This document shows positions 1-8,468 of a DNA stretch of 64,000 nt, one piece after another. Location of the stretch: assembly GCA_001443455.1 (NCBI GenBank), contig LDXO01000003.1, positions 65,627 through 129,626 on the forward strand, given 5' to 3'. Below the pieces are notes generated by a model. It was not told the DNA's origin and made no database searches. It saw nothing but the letters and a program-made list of their open reading frames with translations. The position numbers were made by a program, and so were the translations under genes. The DNA comes from Deltaproteobacteria bacterium CSP1-8 (GTDB taxonomy: Bacteria; Desulfobacterota; Deferrimicrobia; Deferrimicrobiales; Deferrimicrobiaceae). Each line of letters opens with the position of its first letter. The first letter of the stretch is position 1.

Positions 1-1
1 T

Positions 2-463
2 CTCCTATTCGGCATAAACGGGTTGGATCCGGCTTTCGATCCTGAATTTCGGGCATTTTTGGATTTCCCTCTCGGCGGATCGACCGGGGGGGACGTGGTG
101 CCTGCAAACGCAGAGATCGTGTCCGCGACCATTACGGTTTTCGTCGATGACGTTTTGTTTGCTTCCTCCGTACCAACCCTGATCGACCTCGTCCGATATC
201 CCCTCTCGGGGTTACGATCGTCGGATTATGATTCTCCCCCTCTGGGAAATGTCGTCGGCAAGACTTTTTTCACATCCGCCGATATAGGGTTTGATGTCAC
301 TTTCGATGTGACTCCTCTGATGCAGGAGGCACAGCTTCGAGGCTTTTCGGACTTTCAGGTTCGTCTTCTGCTCGATTTCTCGGGCGCCATTGGACTGGTT
401 AGAATCGAAGACTTGCCAAATGTGGCTATCAGCGCCCCCCTCCTGAGCGTCGAGTATCGCTGA
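2..463 (+). CDS. C-terminal part of a secreted beta-sandwich-like protein (partial)
   Basis: The reading frame is open from the first bases of the window, so the true start lies outside. About 153 residues remain. Alternating beta-strand-like segments (SATITVFVDDVLF, FDVTFDVTPLM, FQVRLLLDFS, ISAPLLSVEYR) and a region reading like 'AEIVSATITV' resemble the DNRLRE/CBM-like modules of secreted proteins, in which a 'sum of parts' strand precedes a coupled beta-sheet. That family assignment is a guess from pattern only. Its base composition is visibly lower in GC than the genes that follow, which could mean transfer or just an exported protein. The stop is at 461-463 and no gene continues into the next 300 bases. 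Confidence 0.55.
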   Translation, partial: LLFGINGLDPAFDPEFRAFLDFPLGGSTGGDVVPANAEIVSATITVFVDDVLFASSVPTLIDLVRYPLSGLRSSDYDSPPLGNVVGKTFFTSADIGFDVTFDVTPLMQEAQLRGFSDFQVRLLLDFSGAIGLVRIEDLPNVAISAPLLSVEYR

Positions 464-777
464 GCCTGACCGGCCGACTCCCTCCTGCGGCAGCTTCGCC
501 GGTAACAACGGCTCAACGCCGCGGCGCACGGTCCGTCCGGTTAGCGCCTGAAATCAGCGTCGCCGCTCTACGGGGCCCCTTGGCGATGCGGGGGGTTCCG
601 CGAAGCGGCCTGTGGAGCGAGTTCCCGGTTGTCGCGAGCGGAACCGGCAGCGAGCGGGCGAAGGTCGAGAGCGTAGCGGATGCGGAAGCCCCCGCGAGCC
701 GGAGGCCCAGGGAAACGGTGCCGGCGCTGCAGCGATCCCGGTCGCGGAATTTGCGGAAATTGTTGTAGAATCTTCTC
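464..777. other. Gap of 314 bases without a convincing gene
   Basis: The sequence is very GC-rich with purine-rich GCGAGCGG-like stretches near 637-660. Open frames exist on both strands, but none has a start with a ribosome site or family-like sequence. A TAGAAT at 766-771 could be a -10 box for the kinase that follows, but no -35 box is convincing. The gap separates a low-GC gene fragment from a kinase that lacks its usual N-terminal sensor half, so it may mark a deletion or recombination junction (inference). Confidence 0.4.
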
Positions 778-1545
778 GTGCCTGCCACGGGGACGAGGAA
801 ACGGTTAGCCGACCTCGGTGCGGTCGCGTCGGGCCTGGCCCACGAGATCCGCAATCCGCTGAATGCCCTCTACATCAACAGCCAGATCCTCGAGGAGATG
901 CTCGCCGCGCTGCCGGAAGAGGCCACGGACAGGAAAGAGGAGCTCCTCTCCCTGGCACGCGCCAACATGAGGGTCACCCAGCGCCTGAACGACATTCTCT
1001 CCGAGTTCCTGCGGTTCGCCCGGCCGACGGCGATGGAGCTCGTGGTGGCGGACCTGAACCGGGTCGTAGCCGACACGCTCCGGTTCCTCGAGGTCGACTT
1101 CGCCCGCCGGGGGATCGAGTTGGTCGCCGCCTTCCACCCGGACCCGCTTCCGCTGTTCGCCGACGAAAAGCAATTGCGGCAGGCCCTCCTCAATGTCCTT
1201 CTGAACGCCGAGGAGGCGCTGGACAAGGAGAAAAAAGTCATCAAGGTGACGACCGGGTCGGAGCGGGGACAACCGTTCGTGCGCGTAACCGACAACGGCC
1301 GGGGCATCCCCCGGGCGGACCGGAAGCAGATCTTCCATCTCTTCTTCTCCACGAGGAAAAACGGCACCGGGCTGGGGCTTCCCATCGTTCGGAAAATCGT
1401 GCGCGAGCATGGGGGAAAGATCGGCATCCGGAGCCGTGAGGGGCGCGGCACGACGGTGACGATTTTCCTCCCCCCGGAGGAACAGTCCAAGGCCAGGATG
1501 CGGGAGCGGGCGTCCGGGAGGCCGCTTCCGGAGAAGGTACGGTGA
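778..1545 (+). CDS. Two-component sensor histidine kinase, catalytic half only
   Basis: A cytoplasmic kinase core of 255 residues. The phosphoacceptor His22 sits in 'LAHEIRNPL' (HisKA). It is followed by an ATPase domain with an N box around residues 137-150 (LLNVLLNAEEAL), a G1 box DNGRGIP near 171 and a GTGLGL glycine box near 196. Only about 20 residues precede the H box, so PAS, HAMP or membrane sensor domains normal for this family are missing. The GTG start follows an in-frame stop at 766-768, so the truncation is real in this sequence. It overlaps the next regulator by GTGA, the usual arrangement for a cognate NtrB/NtrC-type pair. It could be a soluble kinase fed by another sensor, or the remnant of a longer gene. 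Confidence 0.85.
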   Translation: MPATGTRKRLADLGAVASGLAHEIRNPLNALYINSQILEEMLAALPEEATDRKEELLSLARANMRVTQRLNDILSEFLRFARPTAMELVVADLNRVVADTLRFLEVDFARRGIELVAAFHPDPLPLFADEKQLRQALLNVLLNAEEALDKEKKVIKVTTGSERGQPFVRVTDNGRGIPRADRKQIFHLFFSTRKNGTGLGLPIVRKIVREHGGKIGIRSREGRGTTVTIFLPPEEQSKARMRERASGRPLPEKVR

Positions 1546-2927
1546 CAGAGAAGGCGAAGGTTCTCATATTCGACGACGACCCGGACAGCCTCTCGAGCAT
1601 CGCCGCGGCGTTGCGGCGGGACGGGTACGAGGTCCATCCCTTCGCCGATCCGAAGGAGGGGCTTGCGGTCCTCGCCTCCCGGGGGGGAGACGTCGTGCTG
1701 ACCGACCTCAAGATGCCCGGGATCACGGGCCTGGAGGTGGTCCGCCGCGTGGTACGGGAGAACCCGGGCATTCCGGTCGTGGTCGTGACCGCGTTCGGCA
1801 CCGTGGAGAGCGCAGTGGAGGCGGTGCGGGCGGGAGCGTCCGACTACCTCCTCAAGCCGGTGGGGATCCCGCAGCTGCGCGCCGCTGTCTTCAAAGCGGC
1901 CAAGGAGCGCAGCAAGAACGTGGAACTCGAGAAAAAGGACAGGGAGATCCGGCGCCTGCGGGAGGAGAGGGACCGGAAACGGGGCGTGGGACGGATCATC
2001 GCCGATTCGAGGAAGATGGAGGAGGTGATCCGGAAAATCCACATGGTCGCCCAGACCCGGATGAACGTTCTCATCCTGGGGGAGAGCGGCACGGGGAAGG
2101 AGCTGGTGGCCCGGGCGATCCACGACCAAAGCCCGAGGGGGGAGATGCCCTTCCTGCCGATCAACTGCGCGGCGATTACCGAAAGTCTCCTGGAATCGGA
2201 GCTCTTCGGCCACGAGAAGGGTGCGTTCACGGGCGCCGTCGCCACCCGGCAGGGATTGATGGAGATCGCCGAGGGGGGAACCCTGTTCCTCGACGAGGTC
2301 GGCGAAATGTCCCTCTCGCTGCAGGTCAAGCTGTTGCGGGCGATCGAACAGAAGGAGATCATCCGGGTCGGCGGATCGGAGGTGATCCGTGTGGACGTCC
2401 GGATCATCGCCGCGACCAACCAGGACCTCAAGGCGAAAGTGGCGGGGAAGACCTTCCGGGAGGATCTGTTCTATCGGCTGAACGTGTTCAACATCTCTGT
2501 GCCCCCTCTGCGGGAACGCCGCGAGGATATACCGAAACTCGCCGGCCACTTCCTTTCCGAGATCGCGGGCGAGAACCAAATCACGCCCAAGAGGTTGTCG
2601 GCCGGCGTGCGCATCGCCCTTATCGCGTACCGGTGGCCCGGAAACGTCCGGGAGTTGCGCAACGCCATGGAGACCGCTTCTCTGGTGGCCAAGGGCGAAA
2701 CGATCGAGTGGGGGGACCTCCCCCAGGAAATTCTCGAGAATATCCTCCCTCCCTCCCCGTCTGGGCCGATTCCTCTCCCCTCGCCCCGGACGCTCGAGGA
2801 GATCGAGCGGGAGGCCGTCGTGGCCGCCCTGCTGAAAACGGACGGGAACAGGACGCAGGCGGCGAAGATGCTCGGGATCGGGCTGCGAACCCTCCAGAGA
2901 AAAGTCAAGGAGTACGGGATCTCATGA
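1542..2927 (+). CDS. NtrC-family sigma-54-dependent response regulator
   Basis: 461 residues with the three classic domains. The receiver has acidic residues Asp11-13, phosphoacceptor Asp55 in 'VLTDLKMPG' and a lysine in 'YLLKPVG'. A sigma-54 AAA+ domain has Walker A GESGTGKE near residue 180 and an intact GAFTGA loop near 226, needed to contact sigma-54. A C-terminal Fis-type helix-turn-helix ends the protein (NRTQAAKMLGIGLRTLQRKV). It is translationally coupled to the kinase upstream. A sigma-54-like promoter lies about 150 bases downstream of its stop, ahead of the chaperone genes, so control of that island by this regulator is an attractive inference. Confidence 0.95.
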   Translation: MTEKAKVLIFDDDPDSLSSIAAALRRDGYEVHPFADPKEGLAVLASRGGDVVLTDLKMPGITGLEVVRRVVRENPGIPVVVVTAFGTVESAVEAVRAGASDYLLKPVGIPQLRAAVFKAAKERSKNVELEKKDREIRRLREERDRKRGVGRIIADSRKMEEVIRKIHMVAQTRMNVLILGESGTGKELVARAIHDQSPRGEMPFLPINCAAITESLLESELFGHEKGAFTGAVATRQGLMEIAEGGTLFLDEVGEMSLSLQVKLLRAIEQKEIIRVGGSEVIRVDVRIIAATNQDLKAKVAGKTFREDLFYRLNVFNISVPPLRERREDIPKLAGHFLSEIAGENQITPKRLSAGVRIALIAYRWPGNVRELRNAMETASLVAKGETIEWGDLPQEILENILPPSPSGPIPLPSPRTLEEIEREAVVAALLKTDGNRTQAAKMLGIGLRTLQRKVKEYGIS

Positions 2928-3056
2928 AGAAGGGCTATGCCAGAATGACGCCGCCGATGGGATAGCAGGGATGTCATTATGGCGCGGTTTTTTTACCCGC
3001 AAATTATCCTGCAACGTCTCCGATAAATATAATTAGCAAAAACAGATAGTTATGTT

Positions 3057-3088
3057 ATCCGTGCGGGGACTTCCCCCTTGGCACGGAT
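3057..3088. repeat. Inverted repeat upstream of the chaperone operon
   Basis: ATCCGTGC at 3057-3064 is perfectly matched by GCACGGAT at 3081-3088. The space between contains a nested GGGGA/TCCCC pair. The right arm overlaps the -24 element of the sigma-54-like promoter. No T-run follows, so it does not look like a terminator. It could be an operator or a leader hairpin. Confidence 0.6.
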
Positions 3089-3094
3089 ATTGGT
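3079..3094 (+). promoter_or_regulatory. Sigma-54-like (-24/-12) promoter for the CheY-dnaK chaperone operon
   Basis: TGGCACG, four bases, then TTGG. The -24 half matches the sigma-54 consensus exactly and the GG-to-GG spacing is right, but the -12 element has G where C is normal. A start about 12 bases downstream of the -12 box would leave a leader of roughly 15 bases holding the ribosome site GGGAGGAG. An NtrC-type activator gene sits immediately upstream. No CIRCE element and no clear heat-shock sigma-32 boxes are seen. Confidence 0.45.
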
Positions 3095-3120
3095 TCCTAT
3101 AGGGATCCAGGGAGGAGAAA

Positions 3121-3495
3121 GTGGCACGAAGGGTGGTTCTGATCGCGGATGCACAAGGAGATGACTGGGGTCCGATGGGTCCGCTTCTGGGGGCACTCTC
3201 CGAGGCGGGGGCCATGACGGAGCTCTTCACGGACTGCACCGCCGGTCTTGTCAGCGCCGTCCGCGGGGGGACAGACCTCCTCGTCATCGACATGGACGCG
3301 CCTTCGTCGGGTGGCCTGGACACGTTGGCGAAGATCGGGCGGATCGCTTCGCAGCTCCCGGTCCTCCTCCTGTCCGCCGAGGCCAGCAAGGCGCAGCGGA
3401 TGTGGGCGGTCGAGGTGGGCGTGCTGGGGTACGTCACCAAGCCGCTGGACGGGCAGGCGCTCGCCCGTTTCCTATGGAAAGTGTTGAGAGGGTAA
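3121..3495 (+). CDS. CheY-like stand-alone receiver protein
   Basis: 124 residues, one receiver domain and no output domain. Asp57 in 'LLVIDMD' fits the phosphoacceptor and the lysine in 'GYVTKPLD' fits the conserved switch lysine. The N-terminal acidic pair is reduced to one aspartate (IAD, Asp10), so magnesium binding may be weaker. The GTG start follows a strong GGGAGGAG site. It is the first gene of the chaperone run and ends 34 bases before dnaK. A receiver-only gene in a chaperone operon hints at signalling input or output, but no partner can be named from sequence. Confidence 0.75.
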   Translation: MARRVVLIADAQGDDWGPMGPLLGALSEAGAMTELFTDCTAGLVSAVRGGTDLLVIDMDAPSSGGLDTLAKIGRIASQLPVLLLSAEASKAQRMWAVEVGVLGYVTKPLDGQALARFLWKVLRG

Positions 3496-3529
3496 TACGA
3501 AAGAATCCGGGAGAGAGGAGAAGGACAAG

Positions 3530-5425
3530 ATGGCGAAGATCATCGGGATCGATCTCGGCACCACGAACTCCGTGGTGGCCGTGATGGAGGGCGGGGAGCC
3601 CAAGATCATCATCAACGAGGAGGGCAGCCGGCTGACGCCGTCGGTGGTCGGCATCGGCAAGGGGGGCGAGATCCTTGTCGGCCAGGTGGCCAAGCGCCAG
3701 GCGGTATTGAACCCCGAGAACACCGTCTTCTCGATCAAGCGGTTCATGGGCCGCCGGTACGATGAGGTCGCCGAGGAGATGAAGCTCGTTCCCTACCGGG
3801 TGACGAAGGGGGACAACCAGAAGGCCACGGTGATGGCCGGGGGGAAGGAGCACACCCCCGAGCAGATCTCCGCCATGGTGCTCGGGAAGCTGAAGAAAGC
3901 CGCGGAAGTGTACCTGGGCGAGGAGGTGAAGAAGGCGGTCATCACGGTGCCGGCGTACTTCAACGACTCGCAGCGCCAGGCGACCAAGGATGCGGGCGCG
4001 ATCGCGGGGCTGGAGGTCCTCCGGATCATCAACGAGCCGACGGCCGCGGCGCTCGCGTACGGCCTCGACAAGAAGAAGAACGAGCTGATCGCGGTCTTCG
4101 ACTTCGGGGGGGGCACCTTCGACATCTCGATCCTTGAGGTGGGAGACAACGTCGTCGAGGTGAAGTCGACCAACGGGGACACGCACCTGGGCGGCGACAA
4201 CATCGACCAGCGGATCATCGAGTGGATCGTGGCGGAATTCAGGAAGGACCAGGGGATCGACCTGTCGAAGGACCGGACGGCGCTTCAGAGGCTGAAGGAG
4301 GGGGCCGAGAAGGCCAAGATCGAGCTCTCCTCCGTGATGGAGACCGAAATCAGCCTCCCGTTCATCACCGCGGACGCGACGGGGCCCAAGCATCTCCAGC
4401 TCAAGCTCACGCGAAGCAGGATGGAGCAGATGATCCAGGAGATCCTCGACCGGACGCTTCGGCCGTGCGAGCTGGCGATCCAGGACGCCGAAATCTCCGT
4501 GGACAAGATCGACGAGGTCGTGCTCGTCGGCGGCTCCACCCGGATCCCGAAGGTCATCCAGATGGTGAAGAGCTTCTTCCGCCGCGATCCGCACCAGGGC
4601 GTGAACCCCGACGAGGTAGTGGCGGCGGGCGCCGCCGTCCAGGCGGGCGTGCTCGGCGGCGAGGTGAAGGACATGCTGCTCCTCGACGTGACCCCTCTGT
4701 CGCTCGGGATCGAGACGCTCGGGGGCGTGATGACGAAGCTCATCGAGAGGAACACGACGATCCCGGTCCGGAAGAGCGAGATCTTCACGACGGCGGCCGA
4801 TGGCCAGACGAGCGTGGAGGTCCACGTCCTGCAGGGGGAGCGGGAGATGGCGGCGGCCAACCGGACCCTGGGGAGGTTCCACCTCGAGGGGATTCCGGCC
4901 GCGCCCCGCGGCGTCCCCAAGATCGAGGTGACCTTCGACATCGACGCCAACGGCATCCTCCACGTCAATGCGAAGGACACGGCGACCGCCAAGGAGCAGA
5001 AGATCACGATCACGGCGTCGACCGGCCTCGTCAAGGAGGATATCGACCGGATGGTCAAGGAAGCCGAGGCGCACGCCTCCGAGGACCGGAAACGGAAGGC
5101 CGTCATCGAGGCGCGCAACCACCTCGACTCCCTCGTTTACAACACCGAGAAGACGCTCCGGGAGAACCGGGAGAAGGTGCCCGCGGATCTGGCGGCCGAG
5201 GTGGAGGCCGCCGTCACCGAAGCGAAGGAGTCGATGAAATCCGAGGACGAGGGGGTCCTGAAACAGGCCGCGGAGAAACTCATGCAGCGTTCGCACCGTC
5301 TCGCCGAGCACATGTACAAGGAGGCGGCGTCTTCCGCCCCCCCCTCGCCGGGCGCCGGGGAGGAGAGCAAGGGAGCGGAAGGGGAAGTGGTGGACGCGGA
5401 GTACGAAGATCCCGCGAAAAAGTAG
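3530..5425 (+). CDS. dnaK: Chaperone protein DnaK (Hsp70)
   Basis: 631 residues, normal for DnaK. The nucleotide-binding domain opens with [17 protein letters not shown] and has [12 protein letters not shown] and GGSTRIPKV phosphate-binding motifs. The substrate-binding domain follows ([14 protein letters not shown]), with the usual helical lid. The tail [12 protein letters not shown] is a variant of the DnaK end motif that interacts with partners. It binds exposed hydrophobic stretches in an ATP cycle driven by J-proteins and a nucleotide exchange factor. Here the J-protein is at 6524-7525. No grpE is in the window, so this may be a second DnaK for a special regulon rather than the housekeeping copy (inference). 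Confidence 0.97.
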   Translation: MAKIIGIDLGTTNSVVAVMEGGEPKIIINEEGSRLTPSVVGIGKGGEILVGQVAKRQAVLNPENTVFSIKRFMGRRYDEVAEEMKLVPYRVTKGDNQKATVMAGGKEHTPEQISAMVLGKLKKAAEVYLGEEVKKAVITVPAYFNDSQRQATKDAGAIAGLEVLRIINEPTAAALAYGLDKKKNELIAVFDFGGGTFDISILEVGDNVVEVKSTNGDTHLGGDNIDQRIIEWIVAEFRKDQGIDLSKDRTALQRLKEGAEKAKIELSSVMETEISLPFITADATGPKHLQLKLTRSRMEQMIQEILDRTLRPCELAIQDAEISVDKIDEVVLVGGSTRIPKVIQMVKSFFRRDPHQGVNPDEVVAAGAAVQAGVLGGEVKDMLLLDVTPLSLGIETLGGVMTKLIERNTTIPVRKSEIFTTAADGQTSVEVHVLQGEREMAAANRTLGRFHLEGIPAAPRGVPKIEVTFDIDANGILHVNAKDTATAKEQKITITASTGLVKEDIDRMVKEAEAHASEDRKRKAVIEARNHLDSLVYNTEKTLRENREKVPADLAAEVEAAVTEAKESMKSEDEGVLKQAAEKLMQRSHRLAEHMYKEAASSAPPSPGAGEESKGAEGEVVDAEYEDPAKK

Positions 5426-5487
5426 CGTTCGTGGCAAAGCAGACGTTCCGGCCGCGGTACGGGGCCGGGAGAAAGAAGGAGACATCG

Positions 5488-5937
5488 ATGGCAATCATTC
5501 GTTGGACGGATCCCTTCCGGGATGTTGGAACAATGCAGGATCGGATGAACCAGATCTTCGGCGATTTGCTCGATCGCGATCGAGGCGTCGAGGAAATGAC
5601 GGGGACGGGCCTCTGGATGCCAGCGGTGGATATCTATGAAACGAAGGACGCCGTCTGCGTCCGGGCGGAGCTGCCCGGCGTGGACAAGAATGCCGTAAGC
5701 GTCGGGGTCAAGGACGGAGTCCTCCGGCTGCAGGGGGAGCGCAAGTTCGACAAGGAGGTCAAGGAGGAGGACTACCACCGGATCGAACGGTCGTACGGTA
5801 TGTTTCATCGCTCCTTCACACTGCCTTCCTCGGTCGACCCGGAGAAGATCATCGCCAGGATGAAAGATGGTGTGCTCGAGATTGACCTGCCCAAGAAGGA
5901 GCAGGCGAAACCGAGGCAGATCAAAATATCTGCATAA
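5488..5937 (+). CDS. Small heat shock protein Hsp20 (first copy)
   Basis: 149 residues with an alpha-crystallin domain: 'PAVDIYETKDAVCVRAELPGV' type entry, the central 'GERKFDKEVKEEDYHRIERSYG' strand region, and a C-terminal 'KMKDGVLEIDLPKKE'-like segment. The ATG at 5488 follows GAAGGAG, and the frame upstream of it lies inside dnaK in another phase, so this is the correct start. Such holdases bind unfolding clients without ATP and hand them to DnaK/ClpB. It closely resembles the next gene and arose by tandem duplication. Confidence 0.95.
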   Translation: MAIIRWTDPFRDVGTMQDRMNQIFGDLLDRDRGVEEMTGTGLWMPAVDIYETKDAVCVRAELPGVDKNAVSVGVKDGVLRLQGERKFDKEVKEEDYHRIERSYGMFHRSFTLPSSVDPEKIIARMKDGVLEIDLPKKEQAKPRQIKISA

Positions 5938-5960
5938 CTTTTGACTAACGATAACGAATA

Positions 5961-5989
5961 CGCCCCGATCCCGTAAATAAGTCGGGGCG
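5961..5989 (+). promoter_or_regulatory. Hairpin between the two hsp20 genes
   Basis: CGCCCCGA at 5961-5968 pairs with TCGGGGCG at 5982-5989 across a 13-base loop. The second hsp20 ribosome site (AGGAGGAG) begins about seven bases after it. With no T-run it is unlikely to end transcription. It could stabilise or process the mRNA, or tune translation of the second copy. Confidence 0.5.
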
Positions 5990-6006
5990 GGAAAAGGAGG
6001 AGAACC

Positions 6007-6459
6007 ATGGCGATCGTACGGTGGCTGGACCCGTTTCGGGACCTGTCCGCCATCCAGGAAAGGATGAACCAGATTTTCGAGGACGCGCTTGCGCGCTCCC
6101 GCGGTCGGGAAGAGGGTCTCCGGACGGGGATGTGGACCCCCGCCGTGGACATCTACGAGAACAACGATTCCGTCGTGGTCAAGGCGGAGCTTCCGGGCGT
6201 GGAAAGGGACCAGATCTCCGTGGAGGTCAAGGACGGGATCCTCACGCTGCGCGGGGAGCGCAAGTTCGAGAAGGAGGTCAAGGAGGAGAGCTACCACCGG
6301 ATCGAGCGGTCGTACGGGAACTTCCAGCGTTCCTTCTCGCTGCCGGTTTCCGTCGAACAGGACCAGGTGACCGCCCGGTTCAAGGACGGCGTCCTCGAGG
6401 TGATCCTTCCCAAGAAGGAGCAGGCCAGGCCGAAGCAGATCCAGGTGGATGTAAAATAA
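6007..6459 (+). CDS. Small heat shock protein Hsp20 (second copy)
   Basis: 150 residues with the same layout as the first copy: a short N-terminal arm starting MAIVRWLDPFRDL, the alpha-crystallin core, then a tail rich in lysine. The two proteins share long identical runs such as 'HRIERSYG' and 'PAVDIYE', so they are recent tandem paralogues. The N-terminal arms and tails differ most, which in this family changes oligomer size and client choice. An AGGAGGAG site directs the ATG. It lies in the same operon as dnaK and the J-protein. Confidence 0.95.
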   Translation: MAIVRWLDPFRDLSAIQERMNQIFEDALARSRGREEGLRTGMWTPAVDIYENNDSVVVKAELPGVERDQISVEVKDGILTLRGERKFEKEVKEESYHRIERSYGNFQRSFSLPVSVEQDQVTARFKDGVLEVILPKKEQARPKQIQVDVK

Positions 6460-6523
6460 ACGCGGTTTCCGGGAGCCGGGGAGCGATGCCGATCCCCGGG
6501 ATGCTTTCCCGGGGAAGGCGGCC

Positions 6524-7525
6524 GTGGAGGGGATGGATCCCAAGAAAAACTACTACGAGCTGTTGGGCGTGTCGGAAAACGCCACCTTCGACGAGATCCG
6601 GAAGGCGTTCCGGCGGCTGGCGAAGAAATGCCATCCCGACGTGAATCCCGGAGACAAGGCCGCGGAAGGCCGGTTCAAGGAGATCAACGAGGCGCACGAG
6701 GTATTAGGCGACGAGAAGAAACGGGCGGAATACGACGCGATCCGGAAAGGGGTCTTCACCGGGGGATTCGGAGGAGGGGGCCCGTACCGGTGGCCCGGGG
6801 GTTCCGATTTCGACCCCGGGGCGTTTGGCCGGGGGGAACCATTCGATCTCGGGGACATGTTCGGGGACCTGCTCCGGGGAGGTGGCTTCTCGCAGACCGC
6901 CGGGCGGGGAACCGACCTTGCCATGGAGCTCCCGGTCGATTTCCTCGACATGGCGAAGGGCTCCGTTCGGGATCTCGAGTACCGGCGGCCCAGGGCGTGC
7001 CCGGCATGCCGGGGATCCGGACGGTCGGGACGCCGGGGGTGCCCGCAGTGCGGGGGAGCGGGCATGACGGAAGAGGGCGAGCGGATCAAGGTCAAGATCC
7101 CCGCGGGGGCGCAGGACGGTTCCACGATTCGCGTCACGGGCAAAGGAGGGGAGGGGGCCGGCCCGGGGAAAAGCGGGGACCTCGTGATCCGTCTCCGCAT
7201 GATCCCCCACCCGTACTTCCGCCGGGAGGGGCGCGACATCTACCTCGACGTTCCGATCACCTATTCCGAGGCGGTGAAGGGGGCGAAGATCCCGGTGCCC
7301 ACGATCGACGGGCCGGTGACGGTATCGGTTCCGGCGGGATCGTCGAGCGGCAGAAAGCTCCGCCTGAAGGGGCGGGGCGTCCCGACGCCCCGGTCCCAGT
7401 CGCGGGGCGACCAGTACGTGGTGTTGCATGTGGCTGTCCCGAAAGAACAATCCAGGGAGTTTCTCTCACTTGTCGATCGGCTGGCGGCATATGAGGATCC
7501 GAATTTGCGAGGCGGGTGGAACTGA
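6524..7525 (+). CDS. DnaJ/CbpA-type J-protein with a reduced zinc finger
   Basis: 333 residues. The J domain at the N-terminus has the HPD motif (KKCHPDVNPGD) and is followed by a glycine/phenylalanine-rich linker. A cysteine region around residues 159-180 has only two CxxCxGxG-type repeats (CPACRGSG and CPQCGGAG) where DnaJ has four. Two beta-barrel substrate domains follow (IKVKIPAGAQDGSTIRVTGKGG). It is thus between DnaJ (type I) and CbpA (type II). The GTG at 6524 has GGGGAAGG at good spacing; the ATG at 6533 is an alternative nine bases later. It is probably the dedicated co-chaperone of the DnaK encoded upstream. Confidence 0.9.
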   Translation: MEGMDPKKNYYELLGVSENATFDEIRKAFRRLAKKCHPDVNPGDKAAEGRFKEINEAHEVLGDEKKRAEYDAIRKGVFTGGFGGGGPYRWPGGSDFDPGAFGRGEPFDLGDMFGDLLRGGGFSQTAGRGTDLAMELPVDFLDMAKGSVRDLEYRRPRACPACRGSGRSGRRGCPQCGGAGMTEEGERIKVKIPAGAQDGSTIRVTGKGGEGAGPGKSGDLVIRLRMIPHPYFRREGRDIYLDVPITYSEAVKGAKIPVPTIDGPVTVSVPAGSSSGRKLRLKGRGVPTPRSQSRGDQYVVLHVAVPKEQSREFLSLVDRLAAYEDPNLRGGWN

Positions 7526-7531
7526 TTTGGT

Positions 7532-7537
7532 TATAAT
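7532..7537 (+). promoter_or_regulatory. Possible -10 box for htpX
   Basis: A perfect TATAAT lies 37 bases before the htpX start in the short gap after the J-protein. No good -35 box is found at 16-18 bases upstream, so any promoter would be weak or activator-dependent. Confidence 0.3.
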
Positions 7538-7573
7538 GGAATCAATACGCATGAGAGGAGTGCGAACACCCCT

Positions 7574-8425
7574 ATGGGAAATACTCTGAAAACCGGTCTC
7601 CTGCTTGCCGTTCTTACCGTTCTGTTCGTCGCGGTCGGAAACGCCGTGGGCGGCCAGAGCGGCATGCTCACGGCGTTCGCCTTCGCTGTGCTCATGAACG
7701 TCGGCGCCTACTGGTTCTCCGACAAGATCGTGCTCCGGATGTACCGCGCGCAGGAGGTTTCCGAGGCGGAGGCGCCGCAGCTGCACGCCATGGTTCACCG
7801 GCTCGCCACTGCAGCCTCCCTTCCGATGCCGAAAGTCTATCTCCTCCCCTCGGATTCCCCCAACGCGTTCGCCACGGGAAGAAACCCGGCGCACGCCGCG
7901 GTTGCCGTGACGCAGGGGATCATGAGGATCCTCACCCCGGACGAGCTGGAAGGAGTGCTCGCCCACGAGATGGCCCACGTGAAGAACCGGGACATCCTGA
8001 TCGGGACGATCGCCGCAACGCTGGCGGGGGCCGTCATGATGCTGGCTCGGTTCGCCCAGTTTGCCGCGATCTTCGGGGGCGGTGGAAGAGACCGGGAGGA
8101 GGGAGGCGGGGGTTTGGGTCTCATCCTGATGGCGATTCTCGCCCCGATCGGCGCCATGCTCGTCCAGATGGCGGTGTCCCGGTCGCGGGAGTACCAGGCC
8201 GACGCGAGCGGCGCAAGGTTCTGCGGGCGACCCGAATCGCTCGCCCGCGCCCTGGAGAAGATCGCCGCTGCGTCGAGCCGCGTTCCCCTGGAGGCATCGG
8301 CGGCGACCGCCCACATGTTCATCCTGAGCCCCCTGTCCGGCAAAGGGATGATGTCGCTGTTCAGCACGCACCCGCCCGTGGAAAAGAGGGTGGAGAGATT
8401 GCGATCGATGCGGGTGGCCGCCTGA
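7574..8425 (+). CDS. htpX: HtpX-family membrane zinc metalloprotease (M48)
   Basis: 283 residues. Two hydrophobic N-terminal segments ([17 protein letters not shown] and a second one near residue 35-55) anchor it in the inner membrane. The zinc site HEMAH is in '[12 protein letters not shown]', with further membrane segments after it and the downstream glutamate in '[11 protein letters not shown]'. HtpX degrades misfolded membrane proteins alongside FtsH. Its position between the J-protein and the Clp unfoldase supports membrane quality control within this island. The ATG at 7574 is preceded by a weak ribosome site; length and N-terminus match the family. Confidence 0.95.
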   Translation: MGNTLKTGLLLAVLTVLFVAVGNAVGGQSGMLTAFAFAVLMNVGAYWFSDKIVLRMYRAQEVSEAEAPQLHAMVHRLATAASLPMPKVYLLPSDSPNAFATGRNPAHAAVAVTQGIMRILTPDELEGVLAHEMAHVKNRDILIGTIAATLAGAVMMLARFAQFAAIFGGGGRDREEGGGGLGLILMAILAPIGAMLVQMAVSRSREYQADASGARFCGRPESLARALEKIAAASSRVPLEASAATAHMFILSPLSGKGMMSLFSTHPPVEKRVERLRSMRVAA

Positions 8426-8468
8426 AGGCCAGATCGCCGAAAGGCGGGAGAGGAGAGTCGGTAACCCC

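Noticed and set aside
2928-3120. CIRCE (HrcA) or sigma-32 element ahead of the chaperone genes
   Set aside because: No TTAGCACTC-type inverted repeat and no CTTGAAA/CCCCAT pair were found; the only strong pattern is the sigma-54-like one.
870-5494. Long minus-strand open frames (for example 569 and 686 codons) opposite the kinase, regulator and dnaK
   Set aside because: They are shadows of strongly coding plus-strand genes in high-GC DNA. They lack family motifs and ribosome sites, and their composition is Arg/Pro/His/Asp-rich noise.
5488-6459. One Hsp20 gene split by a frameshift
   Set aside because: Each copy has its own start, ribosome site, full alpha-crystallin domain and stop, so they are tandem paralogues.
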